Both the position numbers and the translations under genes were made by a program. Below are positions 11,308 through 13,672 of a stretch of DNA of 13,672 nt, piece by piece. The stretch's first letter is position 1. Each line of letters starts with the position of its first letter. The notes under the pieces were generated by a model that was given only the letters and a program-made list of their open reading frames with translations, did not search any database and had not been told where the DNA came from. The DNA is from DATMBL01 sp050735975 (GTDB lineage Bacteria > Desulfobacterota > Binatia > UBA9968), in the NCBI GenBank assembly GCA_050735975.1, contig JBOHVS010000102.1, positions 1 to 13,672 on the forward strand, read 5' to 3'.

Positions 11308-11377
11308 TCAGAGTTCAGAGATCAGGAATCACGGGTCTGAGCAGGCATCTAAACTACGAACTCTGACTTCTGGACTT
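11308..11377 (+). repeat. Degenerate 7-bp-period array, TCAGA family
   Basis: 7-mers TCAGAGT, TCAGAGA, TCAGGAA and TCACGGG start at 11308, 11315, 11322 and 11329. After a degenerate centre, CGAACTC (11357), TGACTTC (11364) and TGGACTT (11371) are in the reverse-complement sense. GTCAGAGTTC (11307-11316) and GAACTCTGAC (11358-11367) are exact 10-bp inverted repeats. The words belong to the same family as the array at 11083. It ends about 25 bp before the Shine-Dalgarno sequence of the next gene. Confidence 0.7.
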
Positions 11378-11401
11378 CCGGAGGCGGAGCCAATCGACAG
11401 C

Positions 11402-11407
11402 GGAGGT
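11402..11407 (+). promoter_or_regulatory. Ribosome binding site for the 66-aa gene
   Basis: GGAGGT lies 7 nt upstream of the ATG at 11415. This strong, well-spaced site is the main reason to accept the short ORF as a real gene. Confidence 0.8.
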
Positions 11408-11414
11408 AATCAAA

Positions 11415-11615
11415 ATGGAAACCACACTCGGCGATCTCATCGTAGCGTTGACTGAAGAAACACATCACTTCCTCGACGATGAGCGGGAAACCTACGAACT
11501 GGTCGCCTATCTCCTTTCCGAGCGTTTAACTCCGCGGTCGTCGCAGCCGTTAGTTTATCGAACCGGTCCGCAAGCACGCGTTCCGATGGGAGAGGGCGAC
11601 AGCCCGAGAGTCTGA
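11415..11615 (+). CDS. Small acidic protein of unknown function (66 aa)
   Basis: I do not recognise a named family. The first 40 residues look like an amphipathic, acidic helical segment (METTLGDLIVALTEET, then DDERETYELVAYLLSERL). The last 25 residues are basic, Pro-rich and probably disordered. There is no signal peptide or membrane segment. An excellent Shine-Dalgarno site precedes the ATG. The TGA stop is followed within 4-6 nt by the next gene in the same reading frame, so the two are probably translationally coupled. The regular pattern and good RBS argue for a true gene; the function is unknown. Confidence 0.7.
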   Translation: METTLGDLIVALTEETHHFLDDERETYELVAYLLSERLTPRSSQPLVYRTGPQARVPMGEGDSPRV

Positions 11616-11619
11616 AGTC

Positions 11620-11670
11620 TTGTGGCGAGCGGTTTTCCCGACATGGCTTTCAGGAGTTTGGATAGCTTCT
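11620..11670 (+). other. Possible out-of-frame signal-peptide coding remnant
   Basis: In the +1 frame relative to the MlaC-like ORF, TTG 11620 opens a hydrophobic stretch MWRAVFPTWLSGVWIASPG. This looks like a short secretion signal (Arg at residue 3, then a mostly apolar run). Adding one G to the GGGG run at 11673-11676 would join it to EGDAFAEELR of the MlaC-like frame. This is an inference; the stretch is short. Confidence 0.4.
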
Positions 11671-12215
11671 CCGGGGAAGGTGACGCTTTCGCGGAAGAAC
11701 TGCGAAGCACCGTTGACGGCGTTCTTGCGATCCTCAACGATCCGGCCCTCAAATCCGGGGCAGCAAAGGTCGAACGCCGAAGCCAGTTGCGCCGTCTGAT
11801 TTACCCAAAGTTCGATTTCATTGAAATGGCCAAACAGTCCCTGGGCATTCACTGGCGGCGCCGAACCTTCGACGAACAACAGCAGTTTGTTCACGTTTTT
11901 ACGGATTTTTTGGAAAGGTCCTACGCCAACAAGATCGAGTCCTACAACGGCGAAAAGATCATCTATGCTCAGAACATTCAAGAGCAGGAATACGGTGAGG
12001 TCGATACCAAGGTCCTAACGGCGACGGGAGACGAGATCTCGGTCAGTTACAAACTGCATCTCGTTGACGGGGCGTGGAAAATCTATGACCTGGTGATCGG
12101 AACGATCAGCCTAGTCAATGACTATCGCTGCGAATTTCACCGCACGATCGCGACCGCATCTTACGAGGAGCTGATTCGAAAAATGAGGAAAACGCCGGAG
12201 TCTATGGGGAGTTGA
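11622..12215 (+). CDS. mlaC: MlaC/Ttg2D-like phospholipid-binding ABC transport auxiliary protein, N-terminus doubtful
   Basis: The body is typical of the MlaC (Ttg2D, toluene tolerance) family. It has an early ELRSTVDGVLAILNDP helix, RLIYPKFDFIEMAKQSLG, a FVHVFTDFLERSYANKIESY helix, YKLHLVDGAWKIYDLVI, and the C-terminal VNDYRCEFHRTI with SYEELIRKMR. MlaC proteins are periplasmic and ferry phospholipids between the outer membrane and the inner-membrane MlaFEDB complex. They normally carry a signal peptide. Here residues 1-20 from GTG 11622 (alternative ATG 11643) are not hydrophobic, whereas the +1 frame over the same bases is. A one-base deletion in the GGGG run at 11673-11676 would explain this, as a real lesion or an assembly error. 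The gene follows the 66-aa ORF by 6 nt. No mlaFED genes are in the window. Confidence 0.8.
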   Translation: MASGFPDMAFRSLDSFSGEGDAFAEELRSTVDGVLAILNDPALKSGAAKVERRSQLRRLIYPKFDFIEMAKQSLGIHWRRRTFDEQQQFVHVFTDFLERSYANKIESYNGEKIIYAQNIQEQEYGEVDTKVLTATGDEISVSYKLHLVDGAWKIYDLVIGTISLVNDYRCEFHRTIATASYEELIRKMRKTPESMGS

Positions 12216-12237
12216 GATCCGGCGTGGGGAACGATCG

Positions 12238-12254
12238 CGAGCGGCACCCGCTCG
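12238..12254 (+). promoter_or_regulatory. Perfect 7-bp hairpin abutting a Shine-Dalgarno site
   Basis: CGAGCGG (12238-12244), loop CAC, then CCGCTCG (12248-12254) form a perfect GC-rich stem. It touches GGAGGAG (12254-12260), the ribosome site 7 nt before ATG 12268. No U-run follows, so it is not an intrinsic terminator. It may modulate translation of the downstream gene or stabilise the mRNA. Confidence 0.55.
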
Positions 12255-12260
12255 GAGGAG
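12255..12260 (+). promoter_or_regulatory. Ribosome binding site of the nucleotidyltransferase gene
   Basis: GAGGAG, preceded by a G shared with the hairpin stem, lies 7 nt before ATG 12268. It supports that start over alternatives inside the gene. Confidence 0.75.
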
Positions 12261-12267
12261 CGAAATA

Positions 12268-13407
12268 ATGCCTATAAAAGAAACTATCCGTTGCGCCATC
12301 GTCATGGCGGGAGGAGACGGGCAAAGGCTGCGCCCGTTTGTGCACGAGCTGCGGCAAAAGGCCCTGCCGAAACAATATGTAAATTTCATTGGCAGACGCT
12401 CCATGCTGGAACATACGATCGACCGCGCGCAAAGAATCGTTCCCATGAAACATATCGTGACGGTTGTCAGTGAAAGCCACCTGGATCTTTCTGAAGCGCG
12501 GCAGCAGCTGTCCGTACTGCCAAGAGAGTCGGTGGTCGTTCAGCCCCTAAACAGGGGTACGTGGGCGGGGTTACTGCTCCCGCTGGCCCGTATTTATGAG
12601 AAGTATCCGGAAGCCACCGTGGTCATGTTTCCATCGGACCATTTTATCCTGCAGGAAGAAATGTTTTTGGCCCATGTCATTGTCGCGATCCACCGGGTTG
12701 AAGAGCAGCCCGAGCGCATGGTTCTCCTCGGGTCGCCGCCCGACAACCCGGATCCAGAGTTCGGCTACATTATCCCGCGCGCGCCGCGCCGGCCTTTCCC
12801 GCCGTCGGAGCTCCTGCTCCCAAAAGAGTTGGCAACCTTGAACGAAAGCCCGGGCCTTGATTACGGCCAAATCGTTCCGCTCATGCGACGGGGGCCGATC
12901 AAACCTTCGGATTTTTTGACCATCAAAGATTTTGTTGAGAAGCCCAGCCAGGAAACAGCCAGAGATCTCATAGTGAAGAACGCGCTATGGAATACCGGAA
13001 TCTTTGTCGCCAAAGCCACAACGCTGGTTCGTTATACACGCGAATTCGCGCCGGAGTTATACACCGCGTTTTTACGGATGAAAAAAATACTCGGCACGAC
13101 GTGCGAGAGAGCCGAGCTGAGGCAGGTTTATAGAAATATAAACGACATGAATTTCTCCCGGGATTTCCTGGAGATCCTGCCGTCCCGGTACCCTTTGAGT
13201 CTTTTGACTCTACCGGTTGAACAAGTGTTTTGGAGTGATTGGGGTTCTAAAGGACGCCTGCTGGCGGTGCTCAATAAGACAGGCTACCAGATGCGTCTCA
13301 ACCGCGGCGCCAAACCGGTGGCAGAACGGGCTTCTCCGTTTGAACACGATCATATTCGGCTCGTAGGTCATCAACGCGAGACCCAAAGCGAGCGGAGTCC
13401 CGCATGA
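12268..13407 (+). CDS. Mannose-1-phosphate guanylyltransferase-like sugar-phosphate nucleotidyltransferase
   Basis: A 379-aa cytoplasmic enzyme of the NTP-transferase superfamily, expected to make a nucleotide sugar (most likely GDP-mannose from mannose-1-phosphate and GTP). Visible motifs are the N-terminal nucleotide loop MAGGDGQRLRPF, KALPKQY with the catalytic-region Lys, NRGTWAGLLLPLARI, the metal-binding type FPSDHFI, FGYI (165-168), FVEKP (222-226) and LWNTGIF. The spacing between FGYI and FVEKP is about 53 residues, longer than usual in ManC-type enzymes, so a Pro-rich insertion lies there. The C-terminal PMI cupin of bifunctional ManC/AlgA proteins is absent. The end of the protein (after about 350) is charged and probably disordered. 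Sugar and base specificity cannot be proven from motifs. Its product could feed LPS or exopolysaccharide synthesis. Confidence 0.85.
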   Translation: MPIKETIRCAIVMAGGDGQRLRPFVHELRQKALPKQYVNFIGRRSMLEHTIDRAQRIVPMKHIVTVVSESHLDLSEARQQLSVLPRESVVVQPLNRGTWAGLLLPLARIYEKYPEATVVMFPSDHFILQEEMFLAHVIVAIHRVEEQPERMVLLGSPPDNPDPEFGYIIPRAPRRPFPPSELLLPKELATLNESPGLDYGQIVPLMRRGPIKPSDFLTIKDFVEKPSQETARDLIVKNALWNTGIFVAKATTLVRYTREFAPELYTAFLRMKKILGTTCERAELRQVYRNINDMNFSRDFLEILPSRYPLSLLTLPVEQVFWSDWGSKGRLLAVLNKTGYQMRLNRGAKPVAERASPFEHDHIRLVGHQRETQSERSPA

Positions 13408-13431
13408 GACTGACAATTTTCGGGAGAGCAA

Positions 13432-13437
13432 GGGAGG
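13432..13437 (+). promoter_or_regulatory. Ribosome binding site for the ferritin-like gene
   Basis: GGGAGG is 5 nt from ATG 13443. The upstream in-frame ATG at 13404 lacks a comparable site, so the shorter product is favoured. Confidence 0.7.
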
Positions 13438-13442
13438 AAGCC

Positions 13443-13672
13443 ATGGCCGAATCGCCGTTTTTAGCCGACGTTAGAACGCTGTGTGAGCGCGCGCGACAGG
13501 AGACCGAGCAGGCGCCGGCAATTGCCGAGAACCAAATCGACCGGGACACCGCGCTTCGACTGCTGAATGAAGCCCTGGCCACGGAGATCGTCTGTGTGCT
13601 GCGCTATAAGCGCCACTACTTCATGGCGTCGGGCATGAACGCGCAGGCAGTCGCCGACGAATTTCACCAGCA
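13443..13672 (+). CDS. Ferritin-like (bacterioferritin/DPS-like) protein, 3' end beyond window
   Basis: 76 residues are visible. After about 35 polar residues comes a helix LLNEALATEIVCVLRYKRHYF, typical of the first ferritin-fold helix of bacterioferritin/DPS-like proteins, with Glu48 as a likely iron ligand. The second helix begins at MNAQAVADEFHQ. The usual ExxH ligand pair should lie just beyond the window edge. Such proteins oxidise and store iron or protect against peroxide. GGGAGG (13432-13437) lies 5 nt before ATG 13443 and decides this start. An in-frame ATG at 13404, overlapping the upstream stop codon as ATGA, is an alternative that would add 13 residues. The 35-bp gap or the overlap suggests co-transcription with the nucleotidyltransferase gene. 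Confidence 0.8.
   Translation, partial: MAESPFLADVRTLCERARQETEQAPAIAENQIDRDTALRLLNEALATEIVCVLRYKRHYFMASGMNAQAVADEFHQ

Noticed and set aside
11613..11615. TGA read as selenocysteine or read-through joining the 66-aa ORF to the MlaC-like ORF
   Set aside because: The two parts look like separate proteins, the second normally has its own signal peptide, and no selenocysteine-type insertion element is evident.

Overview
The window reads as part of a bacterial chromosome. It is GC-rich, every gene is on the + strand, and it carries many two-component signalling modules. Two genes are cut by the window edges: a hybrid kinase at the left and a ferritin-like gene at the right. The taxon cannot be fixed from sequence alone. 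The soluble multi-domain kinases, the MlaC-like periplasmic protein (which implies an outer membrane) and the word-array intergenic repeats suggest an uncultivated or environmental Gram-negative lineage, for example deltaproteobacteria, Methylomirabilota or Rokubacteria. That is a low-confidence inference.

Region 1 (1-11067) is a signalling island of six consecutive genes. (1) A poly-HAMP/GAF hybrid histidine kinase with three C-terminal receiver domains, resembling fungal group III (Nik1/Os-1) kinases in its HAMP tract. (2) A receiver fused to a HisKA_2-type kinase. (3) Receiver, HisKA_3 kinase, receiver. (4) Receiver, PAS, PAS, HisKA_3 kinase, receiver. Its back half is a close paralogue of gene 3. 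(5) A small soluble HisKA_3 kinase. (6) A NarL/FixJ response regulator with a LuxR-type HTH. In total there are five kinase cores and nine receivers. No membrane segment and no Hpt domain is visible, and there is only one DNA-binding domain. The likely logic is a cytoplasmic network whose transcriptional output within the window is gene 6, most simply driven by gene 5.

Four of the six gaps from gene 1 to the downstream operon hold unusual periodic word arrays, five arrays in all. A short word repeats with an exact 7-bp or 9-bp period and is followed by a reverse-complemented array in the same period. Each array could fold as a long imperfect hairpin. They lie at 4060-4136 (7 bp), 6866-7058 (9 bp), 10337-10416 (9 bp), 11083-11145 (7 bp) and 11308-11377 (7 bp). 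Gene 1 also contains a near-identical 284-bp duplication of one HAMP unit, 552 bp apart, with only synonymous differences.

Region 2 (11068-13672) starts with a 347-bp non-coding stretch carrying two of the arrays. It is followed by what looks like a separate operon: a 66-aa small protein of unknown function, an MlaC/Ttg2D-like protein whose signal peptide seems lost through a one-base frameshift, a mannose-1-phosphate guanylyltransferase-like nucleotidyltransferase, and the start of a ferritin-like gene. Strong Shine-Dalgarno sites precede the small protein, the nucleotidyltransferase and the ferritin gene.
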